From Microbaculum marinum (GTDB taxonomy: Bacteria; Pseudomonadota; Alphaproteobacteria; Rhizobiales; Tepidamorphaceae), in the NCBI RefSeq assembly GCF_042646165.1, contig NZ_JBHRTC010000025.1: 64,000 bases of DNA; one strand, 5' to 3'. Within the stretch, counting starts at the first letter, position 1; each line of letters starts with the position of its first letter. Positions 27,005 to 36,364 of this stretch are shown here, piece by piece. A model generated the notes under the pieces. It saw only the letters and a program-made list of their open reading frames with translations. It searched no databases and was not told the origin of the DNA. Both the position numbers and the translations under genes were made by a program.

Positions 27005-28480
27005 ATGAACTACATAAGGAATGCCTTCCTCGGATCTGCCGCGCTGCTGGTGGCAGCCACCGGGGCTCAGGCCGCCGACATGATGATGGAAGTGAAGGCG
27101 CCGCGGGAGCCGGTGTACCGGTGCGACATAACCGGTTTCATCGAACTGCCTGGCACCGACATCTGCTTCAAGGTCGGCGGGTTCGCGCGACTGGTGGTGG
27201 TCGGCGCCCAAGACAACTGGTTCGGCGATGCGTTCTACCGGCCCGATCACATCATTCCGGACGGGCATACTCTGATAGACCGTTTGCAAATGTATGGGCA
27301 GGGTCGTGTGAACTTCGACGCCCGCACGTCGACTGAGTACGGCACGGTGCGTGCCTTCGTCGAACTTCAGGCCACGGACGATGACACCCGCACCGGCGGT
27401 GCGGCGAATCTGCGTCACGCTTTCGTTCAGTTCGGCAACTGGACGTTCGGCAAGACGTGGTCGACGTTCCTGCATCTCGATTCGTCGGCAACCACCACCG
27501 ACCCGTACGTAATCATCGGCGACAACTTCATGCGCCGGAACCAGATCCGCTATACTCAGTCGTTCGGCAATGGGTTCTCGGTTTCGGTCGCTGTCGAAGA
27601 TCAGGAGTATACGACCCCTATCTCGGTGAACGCGGGCGGCGCCGGTCTGCTCTACATCGGGCCTCCTGGGGGCCCGACCCTTTACCCCGCTGGCCCGTTG
27701 ATTCCGAGCCTTTCGGCCGTCAACGACCGCAATTCGATGCCGGACATCGTCGCCAACATCCGCGTCGATGGCGATTGGGGTAACGCCCAACTGTCGGGTG
27801 CCATCCACAACAACCAGTTCCGGAATGTCACTGTAGGCTTCCCGCCTCAGGCGGCACCGGTTCAAGGCAACCAGACGGACTCCGAAATCGGCTGGGCTGC
27901 CCTGTTCGGCCTGGTGATCAACACGCCATCGATCGGGGACGGCGACTTCTTCTCCTTCAAGGCAATCTACACGGACGGCGCGCACCAGTACTTCCAGGAC
28001 AGCTTCGGGGGCGCCGGAATCGGCGGTGGCGGTGTCGTGAATACAATTTGGGGACAGTGCACCCCCGGGGCGCCTGCATTGGGCAACTGCATTGTCGACA
28101 CGGTAACGACCTGGTCAGTCCTCGCCGGCTTCACGCATAACTGGACGCCGACATTCAATTCGACCCTCGGTGGCGGCTACGGCAGCGTGGATGTTCCAAA
28201 AGTGCTGACCACCTACGGACCCGCTGTCCCGTTTGCATTGGGGACCACCGGGACGGCCGATCTGGATACAAAGTTCTGGCAGGTCTATCTCGACTTCGCC
28301 TGGACTCCGGTTCCGCGGACCACCTTCCAGGTCGACCTTGTCTACGGAAATGCAGATTACAACTATCCGCAGTGGAATGGCGCAAACAACTGCGTCGGCC
28401 CGGTCGCGGTGTGCGGACCGCTCGGCAGCGACGACGACGGTGCCTTCTCCGCAGCATTCCAGGTTACCCGCTCCTTCTAG
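27005..28480 (+). CDS. Alphaproteobacterial porin (Porin_2 family)
   Basis: 491 residues. The signal peptide ends GAQAAD. Next is CDITGFIELPGTDICFKVGG, the usual start of Porin_2 barrels in Hyphomicrobiales with its disulfide-forming Cys pair. About sixteen amphipathic strands follow, with loops rich in Gly, Pro and Asn, and the chain ends ...AFQVTRSF with the C-terminal Phe used for barrel assembly. It forms the general diffusion pore of the outer membrane, probably as a trimer. The family usually has 340-420 residues, so this one has longer loops. Terminators follow. Confidence 0.92.
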   Translation: MNYIRNAFLGSAALLVAATGAQAADMMMEVKAPREPVYRCDITGFIELPGTDICFKVGGFARLVVVGAQDNWFGDAFYRPDHIIPDGHTLIDRLQMYGQGRVNFDARTSTEYGTVRAFVELQATDDDTRTGGAANLRHAFVQFGNWTFGKTWSTFLHLDSSATTTDPYVIIGDNFMRRNQIRYTQSFGNGFSVSVAVEDQEYTTPISVNAGGAGLLYIGPPGGPTLYPAGPLIPSLSAVNDRNSMPDIVANIRVDGDWGNAQLSGAIHNNQFRNVTVGFPPQAAPVQGNQTDSEIGWAALFGLVINTPSIGDGDFFSFKAIYTDGAHQYFQDSFGGAGIGGGGVVNTIWGQCTPGAPALGNCIVDTVTTWSVLAGFTHNWTPTFNSTLGGGYGSVDVPKVLTTYGPAVPFALGTTGTADLDTKFWQVYLDFAWTPVPRTTFQVDLVYGNADYNYPQWNGANNCVGPVAVCGPLGSDDDGAFSAAFQVTRSF

Positions 28481-28513
28481 TCATTCATCCTGACCTCCGA
28501 AGGAAACGGGCCC

Positions 28514-28546
28514 GAGGCCCCGGCATGCGCGAGATGCCGGGGCCTC
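28514..28546 (+). terminator. Strong 13-bp hairpin after the porin gene
   Basis: GAGGCCCCGGCAT pairs perfectly with ATGCCGGGGCCTC around a seven-base loop, followed by ACCTTTG. The T tract is weak, but the stem is very stable and lies 33 bases after the stop. Confidence 0.65.
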
Positions 28547-28593
28547 ACCTTTGTGAACTGCACTGCCGAGACAGGTGGACGCCACGACGAGAG

Positions 28594-28619
28594 GCGACCT
28601 GCTTGATTTGGTCGCTTTT
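28594..28619 (+). terminator. Second terminator-like hairpin, backup for the porin
   Basis: GCGACC pairs with GGTCGC across a ten-base loop, directly followed by TTTTCT. It could be a backup terminator, or the end of a short RNA from the 28550-28619 interval. Confidence 0.5.
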
Positions 28620-28790
28620 CTCTGTGTCGGCCGCATCGTCGTTGCGACCAGGTCGAGATAGAAGAGCGAACAGAACTGCGTGCCGCGGCTGAGCGCAGTG
28701 AAGGCTCTTTTCCTGCCCAGACGCATGGGCGGGGAAACTGCCACCTCGGCCCCCGGACTTGAAGGACTGACCGTCCGTTCCGGACCACGA

Positions 28791-30029
28791 CTAAATCGCC
28801 GCCGTTCGCATCGTGCGTGTCTTTCCCAGGATCATCAGCATGATCGCGATGTTGAGCAGGTTCCAGGCGATGCCGTTCAGGAAGGCGGCGCGGTAGGATC
28901 CGGTCAGGTCGTAGATCCAGCCCGACAGCCAGCCGCCCAGCGCCATGCCGATGACCGTCGCCATGATCACCACGCCGACGCGCTGACCGGCTTCCCTGGC
29001 GGGCAGGTACTCCCGGACGATGATCGCGTAGCTCGGCACGATGCCGCCCTGCGACAGGCCGAAGATGAACGAGACGACGTAGAGCGAGGCCAGTCCGTCG
29101 AACGGCATGTATAGAACCAGCGCCAGGCACTGCCCCACCGAGCCGACGAGCAGGGTGCGCACGCCGCCGATCCGGTCTGCCAGGAATCCCGAGGCCAGCC
29201 GGCTGGCGACCCCGCCGACCAGCATCAGCGACAGCATCTCGGCGCCGCGCGCGACGCCGTAGCCGAGGTCGGCGCAATAGGCGACGATGTGAACCTGCGG
29301 CATCGACATGGCGACGCAGCAGCCGAGTCCGGCAATCACGAGCAGGATCTGCAGGGCACGTGGAGACAGGCCGATCGTCCGCACCTGTTGCGACGCTGCG
29401 ACCGTGCCGGCAAGCGCATCGCCGGCGTTCACTTCGACCGGTATCCGGCGGCGCAGCAAGAGCGACAGGGGCAACATGATCGCCAGGCAGACGATGCCGA
29501 TGATGATGTAGGTGGTCCGCCATCCCTCGGACACGAGTACACCCTGCAAGGCGGTCGGCCAGATCGCGCCGGCCAGGTAGTTGCCGCTGGCGGTCGCGGC
29601 GACGGCGACGCCGCGGCGGGCGCGAAACCAGTGCGAGATATCCGCAATCAACGGACCGAAGGTCGCGGAGGTGCCGATGCCGATCAGCACGCCCTGTATG
29701 ACGGCAAACTGCCAGACGCCGGTCGACAGGGCCGCCAGCACGAACCCGGCCGACAGCGCGACCGATGCACCGATGACCGGCAGGACGATGCCGAGCCGGT
29801 CGACATACCGGCCGATCAGGACGTTGCCGAGCGCAAAGCCCAGCATCGTCGCCGTGTAGGGCAGCGAGGCCGTGGCGCGGTCGACGTCGAACTCGGCCTG
29901 AACCTTCGGCAGGACCACGACGACGGCCCACATGCCGACGCTGCCGGTGGTGGCGAGCAGCACCGACACCGCCAGACGGAACCACGCATAGGGCCCGTCG
30001 AAGACCTCCGAACGCGCGCGCACGACCAT
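28791..30029 (-). CDS. MFS transporter (monocarboxylate-type)
   Basis: 412 residues from ATG 30029 (the frame runs on 70 codons into the adjacent GST gene, an unlikely extension). Twelve hydrophobic segments and the MFS loop motifs (NVLIGRYVDRLGIV between helices 2 and 3, SGFLADRIGGVRTLL between 8 and 9) identify a major facilitator. The general text resembles the oxalate/monocarboxylate MFS group. The substrate cannot be named. A GAGAG ribosome site precedes the start. It lies 58 bases downstream of the GST gene on the same strand and may share its transcript. Confidence 0.85.
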   Translation of the reverse strand: MVVRARSEVFDGPYAWFRLAVSVLLATTGSVGMWAVVVVLPKVQAEFDVDRATASLPYTATMLGFALGNVLIGRYVDRLGIVLPVIGASVALSAGFVLAALSTGVWQFAVIQGVLIGIGTSATFGPLIADISHWFRARRGVAVAATASGNYLAGAIWPTALQGVLVSEGWRTTYIIIGIVCLAIMLPLSLLLRRRIPVEVNAGDALAGTVAASQQVRTIGLSPRALQILLVIAGLGCCVAMSMPQVHIVAYCADLGYGVARGAEMLSLMLVGGVASRLASGFLADRIGGVRTLLVGSVGQCLALVLYMPFDGLASLYVVSFIFGLSQGGIVPSYAIIVREYLPAREAGQRVGVVIMATVIGMALGGWLSGWIYDLTGSYRAAFLNGIAWNLLNIAIMLMILGKTRTMRTAAI

Positions 30030-30087
30030 GCTCTCTCGGATCAGATTGCCGGCATACGGGTCGGCGGTGGATCGCCCCGTAGCGATC

Positions 30088-30693
30088 TCAGCCGGTGGGG
30101 TTCGTCTCCGCGAAGGCCGGCACGGTCGCGGCGAATGCGTCGAGCCAGCCGACCAGCTTCGGGTGCCCGTCGCGCCATCGTCCCTCGAACCTGAGGTCGA
30201 GGTAGCCGAGTGCGCAGGCAAGCGCGATATGACCGACATGCGGCGGCTTGCCCATCATCGGCGGTTCCGGCTCGAGGGACGCCAGGGTACGGGTCACCTT
30301 GGCGGCCTGTCGATCGAGCCAGGGCTGATACACCATCTCCTCGGTGCGGAATCGCCGCTCGTAGACCTGGAGCAGGGAGGCATCCATCATGCCATCGGCC
30401 AGGGCCTGCAGGCGCAGCGCGGCGAACCGGGCCGGACCCGTGGGGATGATCTTTCCGCCGCCGGCCAGGTCGTCGAGGTACTCGATGATCACGCGGGAAT
30501 CGAACAGGGTGGTCCCGTCCTCGAGAACCAGCGTCGGGATCTTGCCGAGCGGATTCTGGCTCAGCAGTTCCTCATCCGGGGTGTTGCTGTCGGCCGGCTT
30601 CATCTGGACCCTGTCGTCCAGCTCGAGAATGCCGAGAGCGATCTTGACCTTGCGGCCGAAGGGGGAAGGACCGGCGGAACGCAGGATCATCAT
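30088..30693 (-). CDS. Glutathione S-transferase family protein
   Basis: 201 residues. The N-terminal thioredoxin-like domain includes SAGPSPFGRKVKIAL and the cis-Pro region LGKIPTLVLEDGTTLFDSRVIIEYL; the C-terminal half is the all-helical GST domain. The likely activating residue is Ser10 or Ser6 in the N-terminal SAGPSPFGRK, as in beta-class-like GSTs; no Cys is at that point. It may detoxify electrophiles by glutathione conjugation or reduction. The MFS transporter downstream may be co-expressed. Confidence 0.85.
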   Translation of the reverse strand: MMILRSAGPSPFGRKVKIALGILELDDRVQMKPADSNTPDEELLSQNPLGKIPTLVLEDGTTLFDSRVIIEYLDDLAGGGKIIPTGPARFAALRLQALADGMMDASLLQVYERRFRTEEMVYQPWLDRQAAKVTRTLASLEPEPPMMGKPPHVGHIALACALGYLDLRFEGRWRDGHPKLVGWLDAFAATVPAFAETNPTG

Positions 30694-30813
30694 GGCGGGG
30701 CTCCGGGAGCTGGTGGTGGCAGGGCGACGGACACACTAACCGCACAGGGTACGGTTTGTCATCGGGCCCGTGCGAATGGCGTCCACCGGCCCCACGGGCG
30801 GCTGCGCCGGCAG

Positions 30814-32229
30814 TCAGGCGGCGGCAAACTTTGCCACCAGGCCGAACCGCTCCCGCCGACCGAAACGGTGCAGCGCGAGGCCTGCGACGATTCCCAGCCC
30901 GAGAATGAATCCCACCCAGATCCCGACGGCGCCGTAGCCGGCGACGAAACCAAGGACGTAGGCGAGGGGCGCACCGCAGATCCAGTATCCGAAGACGGCG
31001 AAGCCGAGCGGTACGCGGGTGTCGTTGAGCCCGCGGAGGACACCGAGGCCGACCACCTGGGTGCCGTCGAAAAGCTGGAAGATGGCAGCGACTCCGAGCA
31101 GCGATACCGCGATCGGCAGCACGGCGGCGGCATCCGGGTCGCCGGTGTCGAGGAACAGGCTCGCCAGAGACTCGGGAGCAGCCCAGAACAGGATCGCGGA
31201 CAGCGACATGAAGGCGATGCCGAGCAGCAGTGCCGTCCAGCCGGCGCGGCCGATCCTCACCGTGTCCGAACTGCCGGCGGCGATGCCGACGCGTACCGTC
31301 GCGGCCTGGCCGATTCCGAGCGGCACCATGAAGGCGACGGAGGCGCATTGCAGCGCGATCGCATGGCCGGCGAGAGGCAGGGGCCCGAGCCAGCCGACCA
31401 TGAGCGTGGAGGCCGCAAAGAAGCCTTCCTCGAACATCAGCGTGAAGGCGATTGGCAGACCGAGGCGGCCGATCTGCCGCAGACGTTCGAAATCCGGCCG
31501 CCAGAGCCGGATAAAGACCTTGTAGTGCCGCGTCCGCGGGTGCAGTGCCACATAGACGGCAAGTATCGTGAACCCCAGTGCGTTGATCACGGTGGTGGCG
31601 ACGCCTGCGCCGACGATCTCCAGCCTGGGGAAGCCCCAGTTGCCGAAAATCAGGGCGTAGTTGATCGCGCCATTGCCGGCGATGCCGACGCAGGTGACGA
31701 GAAACACGATGCCCGCCCGGTCGACGGTCGCCAGCAGGCCGCGCAGGACCATGATGCCGAGTACGAACGGCAGGCTCCACGCGGCGTAGGCGAGATAGGC
31801 GCCGGCGAGCCGCGCCGCCTGCGGATCCTGGCCGACGATCAGCAGAACCGCCTCGCCGTTCAACAGGATCGCTATCCCCGGCACCGAGACAATGCCCACC
31901 GCCCACAGGCCCTGGCGGACCGTCCGGCGCACCGCGACCGCATCGTCGGCGCCATAGGCCTGGGCGGCCAGCGGCGCGACGGCCGCCGTGATGCCGGTGC
32001 CGAACAGCAACAGCAGGAAGTACAGCGTGAAACCGAGCGTTGCCGCCGCGAGCGGGCCTGCCCCCAACCAGCCGATCATGACGACGTCGGTCGTGTTGAT
32101 GGCGATCGCACCGAGGTTCGACAGTACCAGCGGGATGCCGACCGACAGCGTGGCGCGCAATTCGCCCCGGCCGTCGAATGCACGCGGCGCGGCGGCGCTT
32201 GCCGTCGTGTGGTCGGGGGTCTCGGTCAT
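30814..32229 (-). CDS. MATE family efflux transporter
   Basis: 471 residues from ATG 32229 (another 18 codons are in frame upstream). Twelve hydrophobic segments occur in two related halves. Typical MATE features are NLGAIAINTTDVVMIGWLG in helix 1, APLAAQAYGA early on, and ...PLGIGQAATVRVGIAAG in the second half. It would export cationic drugs or metabolites in exchange for Na+ or H+. It stands about 120 bases upstream of the GST gene on the same strand, so a detoxification group of MATE, GST and MFS is plausible. Confidence 0.88.
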   Translation of the reverse strand: MTETPDHTTASAAAPRAFDGRGELRATLSVGIPLVLSNLGAIAINTTDVVMIGWLGAGPLAAATLGFTLYFLLLLFGTGITAAVAPLAAQAYGADDAVAVRRTVRQGLWAVGIVSVPGIAILLNGEAVLLIVGQDPQAARLAGAYLAYAAWSLPFVLGIMVLRGLLATVDRAGIVFLVTCVGIAGNGAINYALIFGNWGFPRLEIVGAGVATTVINALGFTILAVYVALHPRTRHYKVFIRLWRPDFERLRQIGRLGLPIAFTLMFEEGFFAASTLMVGWLGPLPLAGHAIALQCASVAFMVPLGIGQAATVRVGIAAGSSDTVRIGRAGWTALLLGIAFMSLSAILFWAAPESLASLFLDTGDPDAAAVLPIAVSLLGVAAIFQLFDGTQVVGLGVLRGLNDTRVPLGFAVFGYWICGAPLAYVLGFVAGYGAVGIWVGFILGLGIVAGLALHRFGRRERFGLVAKFAAA

Positions 32230-32519
32230 GGCGGCCGGACAATGGCCGAATCCCTCGGCATTTGCCAGTGCACGGCCGTGCATTTCGCCCCGTCATCTGT
32301 CCCGGCGATGGTCGCCACCGGCAGGTCCAGCAGCGATCGGGATTGACCACGGGTGCCATCTTCGAAAGCCAAACCGGCCGAGCGGATGCCGAACCCCATG
32401 CGCGCGTGAGCGTCCAGGCTCGCAATCGACGATGCATTGACCCGTTTCCCCGGCCCCTGTCAGATTGCGAACGGGAATGGAGCGCGCCGGTCCGGCGTGG
32501 AGGGGAACGATGAATCACG

Positions 32520-34136
32520 ATGGCATCTGCAAACGGATCGCGTGAGACGGCCGATGTCGTGGTGATCGGTGCCGGCGCGTCGGGCGCCGTCGCCACCAAG
32601 ACGTTCGCCGAGGCCGGATTGGACGTCGTTTGTCTGGAGCAGGGAGACTGGGTTTCGGCCCGGGAGTTCTTCGGAGGTACGCCCGACTGGGAGGTGACGT
32701 CCCAGAAGATCTGGCATCCCAATCCCAACGTGCGCGGCCGCGCCGACGACTATCCGATCGACACGACCGAGTCCGACGTCAACCCGCTGATGCTGGCGGC
32801 CGTCGGCGGCAGTACGGTCATCTATACGGCGCACTGGCATCGCTTCATGCCGTCGGATTTCCGGGTGCGGACCCTCGACGGCGTCGCCGACGACTGGCCG
32901 TTCACGTACGAGGACCTCGCGCCCTACTACGACTTCATGGACGTCGAGATGGGAATTTCGGGGCTGGCAGGCGATCCCGCTTATCCGGAAACGCCGCCGC
33001 CGCCCCTGCCCCCCTTTCCGATCGGCAAGGTCGGTCGCAAGGCGGCGGCGGGAATGAACGCGCTTGGCTGGCACTGGTGGCCGGCGCCCTTGGCCATTCC
33101 CAGCCGGCCGTACCGGGGCCGGAGCCAATGCGCGCGTCGCGGCACCTGCACGCAAGGGTGCCCGGAGGAAGCAAAGGCGTCCGTCGATCTGACGCACTGG
33201 CCGGGCGCGCTGAAGGCGGGGGCAAGGCTGGTCACCGGCGCTCACGTCAGCCGTATCGAGACGGATCGGTCCGGCCGGGCGACGGGCGCGGTCTACACCG
33301 ACCGGAGCGGCAACGAGCATTTCCAGGCAGGTCGCACCGTCGTCGTCTGCTGCAACGGCGTCGGCACGCCGCGCCTCCTGCTCAATTCGCACAGCGCACG
33401 GTTCCCGGACGGTCTTGCCAACCGTTCGGGCATGGTCGGGCGCAACCTGATGATGCATCCCTATGCAGCCGTCGTCGGGTATTTCGAGGAGGACCTCGAA
33501 AGCTGGCTCGGCCCTACAGGCGAGGCGATCCACTCGCTCGAGTTCTACGAGACCGACACGGATCGCGGATTCATCCGCGGTGCCAAGTGGAATGCGATGC
33601 CCTCCGGCGGGCCGTTCGGCATGCGCTCGGCCTATGGCGGCAAGCCGCTGGAAGACTCCTGGGGCATCAACCTGCACAGGACGACGGCGAAGCGCTTCGG
33701 TCGGTCGTTCGAATGGGGAATTATTGCTGAAGACCTGCCCGACCCGGAAAACCGTGTAGTGCTGCATGAGACGCTGAGGGATGGGGACGGTATTGCCGCG
33801 CCGAAGATCGTCTACCGGAACTCCGAGAACACCCGCCGGCTCATCGACTTCCACCTCGCCCGCGCAAAGGAGGCGATGGAGGCAGCGGGCGCCTACGAGA
33901 TGACTACGACCGAGCTGATGCGCGACTGCGGCTGGCATCTGATGGGCACCTGCCGGATGGGCGACGACCCGCAGTCATCCGTCGTCGACGAGTTCGGCCG
34001 CTGCCACGACATCCCCAATCTCCATATCTACGACGGATCGGTTTTCGTCACCTCTTCCGGCTTCAATCCGACGGCTACGATCTGTGCGATCGCATTGCGG
34101 TCGGCGATGCATCTGATCGAAGCGCGAGGGGAATAG
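32520..34136 (+). CDS. GMC family oxidoreductase, large flavoprotein subunit
   Basis: 538 residues. FAD-binding Rossmann motif VVVIGAGASGAVATK lies at about 13-27, with the acceptor LEQGDW near 40; the mid-region CARRGTCTQGCPEEAK and the C-terminal WHLMGTCRMG and SSGFNPTATICAIALR complete the GMC fold, with His and Asn at the active site. The closest context is the multi-subunit gluconate 2-dehydrogenase/fructose dehydrogenase group, as the next gene encodes a small subunit-3-like partner five bases downstream. It oxidises an alcohol or sugar; the substrate is unknown. No Tat signal is present. Confidence 0.87.
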   Translation: MASANGSRETADVVVIGAGASGAVATKTFAEAGLDVVCLEQGDWVSAREFFGGTPDWEVTSQKIWHPNPNVRGRADDYPIDTTESDVNPLMLAAVGGSTVIYTAHWHRFMPSDFRVRTLDGVADDWPFTYEDLAPYYDFMDVEMGISGLAGDPAYPETPPPPLPPFPIGKVGRKAAAGMNALGWHWWPAPLAIPSRPYRGRSQCARRGTCTQGCPEEAKASVDLTHWPGALKAGARLVTGAHVSRIETDRSGRATGAVYTDRSGNEHFQAGRTVVVCCNGVGTPRLLLNSHSARFPDGLANRSGMVGRNLMMHPYAAVVGYFEEDLESWLGPTGEAIHSLEFYETDTDRGFIRGAKWNAMPSGGPFGMRSAYGGKPLEDSWGINLHRTTAKRFGRSFEWGIIAEDLPDPENRVVLHETLRDGDGIAAPKIVYRNSENTRRLIDFHLARAKEAMEAAGAYEMTTTELMRDCGWHLMGTCRMGDDPQSSVVDEFGRCHDIPNLHIYDGSVFVTSSGFNPTATICAIALRSAMHLIEARGE

Positions 34137-34141
34137 CGGCG

Positions 34142-34582
34142 ATGAGCGATGAGCCTGCATCACTGTTGTTGAAACGAGACCGCGAGGTCTTCGCAGCGAT
34201 CGCCGATGTCCTGATCCCGGCGGCTGAGGGCATGCCTTCCGCCACTGCCCTGGGAATCGAAGGCGAGCCGATGGACCATGTGCTGGCTCTGCGGCCCGAA
34301 CTGGCAAACGATCTGCTGCGCGGGCTTCGGGCGGCAGCCGGCGCGCCTGATGGTGCGGCCGCGGCCGAACGGCTCAATCGCGAGGATCCCGCGGCCATGG
34401 GTGCAATCGGCCTGGTGGCCTCGGCCGCCTACTACATGCAGCCGCAGGTTTGGAAGCTGCTCGGCTATCCGGGGCAGACGCACAGACCGGTGCGCCCCGA
34501 GGAGGAAGACGACTTCCGCGAAAACGATCTGCTGCAGCCGGTGATCGACCGGGGACCGATCTACCGTCCGACGCCGGACTGA
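34142..34582 (+). CDS. Gluconate 2-dehydrogenase subunit 3-like small subunit
   Basis: 146 residues, helical. The opening FAAIADVLIPAAEGMPSA is typical of gluconate 2-dehydrogenase subunit 3 (DUF1348-like) proteins that pair with GMC flavoproteins. In many of these complexes the small subunit carries the Tat signal that co-exports the partner; here the N-terminus (MSDEPASLLLKRDREVFAA) has no signal. The complex therefore looks cytoplasmic. It starts five bases after the large-subunit stop, so they are co-expressed. Confidence 0.8.
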   Translation: MSDEPASLLLKRDREVFAAIADVLIPAAEGMPSATALGIEGEPMDHVLALRPELANDLLRGLRAAAGAPDGAAAAERLNREDPAAMGAIGLVASAAYYMQPQVWKLLGYPGQTHRPVRPEEEDDFRENDLLQPVIDRGPIYRPTPD

Positions 34583-34642
34583 CGCGTACGGTCTGGCGCC
34601 GGCCCATACTGGGAATAATCTGATGTCCTCGCGCATGAGGAT

Positions 34643-34664
34643 GCCGGCGAGCTGCCTCGCCGGC
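34643..34664. terminator. Bidirectional hairpin between convergent genes
   Basis: GCCGGCGAG and CTCGCCGGC pair perfectly over a CTGC loop, between the GMC small-subunit gene and the convergent TPR gene. There is no T tract, so it is only a possible termination signal. Confidence 0.35.
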
Positions 34665-34720
34665 CGATCAGTTGGTGCGACCGCGCAGCCTCAACCGGGT
34701 CGGATCCCGGGGGCGAGCGA

Positions 34721-35281
34721 CTAGGATCGCCGCTCCAGCGCCTTCTCGTGGTCTGCGATTGCACTTGCCAGCAACCGATACTCCTCGCAGTCGGACCCGC
34801 AGCGCAATTCGATCTCCCTGAGCTGTTCCCTGGCAAGGTCGGGCTTGTTCAGGATCAGGTATGCCTCGCCGAGATACTCGCGAGCCTGCACATGATCGGG
34901 ATCGGCGGCCAGCGCCTGGCGGTAGTATCCGAGTCCGACCTCGAACCGGCTCAACTGGCGGTGGGCGTAGCCCAGATAGGTCAGGACCCGCGGATCGTCC
35001 TTGTCTTCGACGAGGCTGAGCACCTCGATGGCTTCTCCGTACCGGCCGCTCCGGGCCAGCCAGGCGCCATAGGCGTACCGGCTCTGGTCGTCGAGACTGT
35101 CGCTGGACTGGCTGACGCACTTCCCCGTCTTTTCATCGAGCACCTGTCCGCGCGGGCAGGACTTGACCGGCGTACCGGTATCGTTTCCTCCCGCGGCCAG
35201 AGCGCCGCCGGCTCCGGCCGAGGCAGATATCAGGGCGGCCAGGGCGACTGCGACGAACCTTCGATGCGGCGATCTGGGCAT
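34721..35281 (-). CDS. Exported TPR-repeat protein
   Basis: 186 residues. The signal peptide ends ALAA. A Cys pair (SCPRGQVLDEKTGKC) follows, then two or three tetratricopeptide repeats at about 66-165: YAYGAWLARSGRYGEAIEVL, YLGYAHRQLSRFEVGLGYY and YLGEAYLILNKPDLAREQL. A second Cys pair is near the end (CGSDC). TPR repeats mediate protein contacts; it probably acts in the periplasm as an adaptor. It is read on the minus strand. Confidence 0.8.
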   Translation of the reverse strand: MPRSPHRRFVAVALAALISASAGAGGALAAGGNDTGTPVKSCPRGQVLDEKTGKCVSQSSDSLDDQSRYAYGAWLARSGRYGEAIEVLSLVEDKDDPRVLTYLGYAHRQLSRFEVGLGYYRQALAADPDHVQAREYLGEAYLILNKPDLAREQLREIELRCGSDCEEYRLLASAIADHEKALERRS

Positions 35282-35397
35282 TGCGGAACCTCCTCCGTTC
35301 GGCTGTAGCGGTATTCACTACGCATACCAACGCACGGGGGGACCATCGGAAAGGCCGTCCCCGCGCAAGAATCTCCGTACCGGCAGCGGACCTGCGA

Positions 35398-36273
35398 TCA
35401 GCGCCTGCGCAGCAGCGCCCACATGTTGTCGCTGGTCGGCATGGCGCCCGTTGCACCATAGCTGACGTCGAAGCCCTGGCGGCCGGCCATGGCCCGGAGG
35501 CTCTCCGGCGTAAAGTAGTTGACGTGGTCGGGGAACCGGAAGCCGCACCACTTGCGGCCCGTGAGGCGGCGGTTCAGCGACCCGTAGTTCGGAACCTTGA
35601 CGATCGCCACGCCGCCAGGTGTCAGCGTGCGGGCGAGCTCGGCGAGAACCTCGCGCGGCTGCGTCTCGTGTTCGAGGAAGGAGCGCAGCATCGCGGCGGT
35701 GAAGAAGCCGTCCTCGAACGTCCGGAGACCCTGCAGCGCCGGAGCGAGCACGCAGCGGCCGCCCCGCGTGGAGAAATGCCCGTCCGCCTGGGCGGCAAGT
35801 TCGGCCGAGATCTCGACCCCGAAGGGCGTATAGTCGGCAGCGAGCGTCATCGCCCGGCCGCCTTCCGCGCAGCCGATGTCGACGACGTTGCCCGGCGGGG
35901 CGTAACGCTCCGCAAGGCGTGCGATGTCCTTGCGCGGGAACAGGCGGTTGCGCTTCCTGAGCGACGCGCTGACCCGGTAGCTGACAGGGCGCTCGTCCGC
36001 GCGGCGGCGATTTTCGGATTCCCGGCTCTTCTCCCAGGACAGCGTATCGATCAGCGCTTCATAGCGCGGCACCGGGTCCAGATAGACGAAGCCGCAGGCG
36101 GGGCATTCCTTGATCGACCAGGGCGGCCGGGAGTAGCGGCCGCCGGCCACGTCGTCATTCGCCGCACCGCACGAGGGGCAGGAGCGGCGTGACACGGGCA
36201 CGGGGCCGAGGGGTGTGTCGACGGTCTCCGGGGCGGCCCCGTCGGCTGATTTGCCGGTCGCTGTATCCAACAT
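35398..36273 (-). CDS. Class I SAM-dependent methyltransferase with zinc ribbon
   Basis: 291 residues. A zinc ribbon with CPSCGA and CPACGF pairs (about 32-60) is followed by a Rossmann methyltransferase domain: NVVDIGCAEGG binding SAM, FGVEISAELAA, and a C-terminal block with LTPGGVAIVKVPNYGS. The layout is like Methyltransf_23/12 proteins that modify sugar or lipid intermediates in surface-polysaccharide clusters, although none lie nearby. The substrate is unknown. It is divergent from the EamA transporter. Confidence 0.82.
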   Translation of the reverse strand: MLDTATGKSADGAAPETVDTPLGPVPVSRRSCPSCGAANDDVAGGRYSRPPWSIKECPACGFVYLDPVPRYEALIDTLSWEKSRESENRRRADERPVSYRVSASLRKRNRLFPRKDIARLAERYAPPGNVVDIGCAEGGRAMTLAADYTPFGVEISAELAAQADGHFSTRGGRCVLAPALQGLRTFEDGFFTAAMLRSFLEHETQPREVLAELARTLTPGGVAIVKVPNYGSLNRRLTGRKWCGFRFPDHVNYFTPESLRAMAGRQGFDVSYGATGAMPTSDNMWALLRRR

Positions 36274-36364
36274 GGCCTTTCGCTTGCGCTATTGCGCCCC
36301 GTCCGTCAACCGCATCGATTGTCACGCATATTGCTTTGCGGGGTGCCACGGACTATCCGGGCGC

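Noticed and set aside
28791..30239. Longer start for the MFS transporter
   Set aside because: The extra 70 residues lie inside the GST gene and are Ser/Arg-rich without a membrane segment; ATG 30029 fits.
30028..32346. A 772-codon plus-strand open frame
   Set aside because: Antisense to the GST and MATE genes; composition is dominated by Arg, Gly, Asp and Glu from complementary GC-rich codons, and it has no domain.
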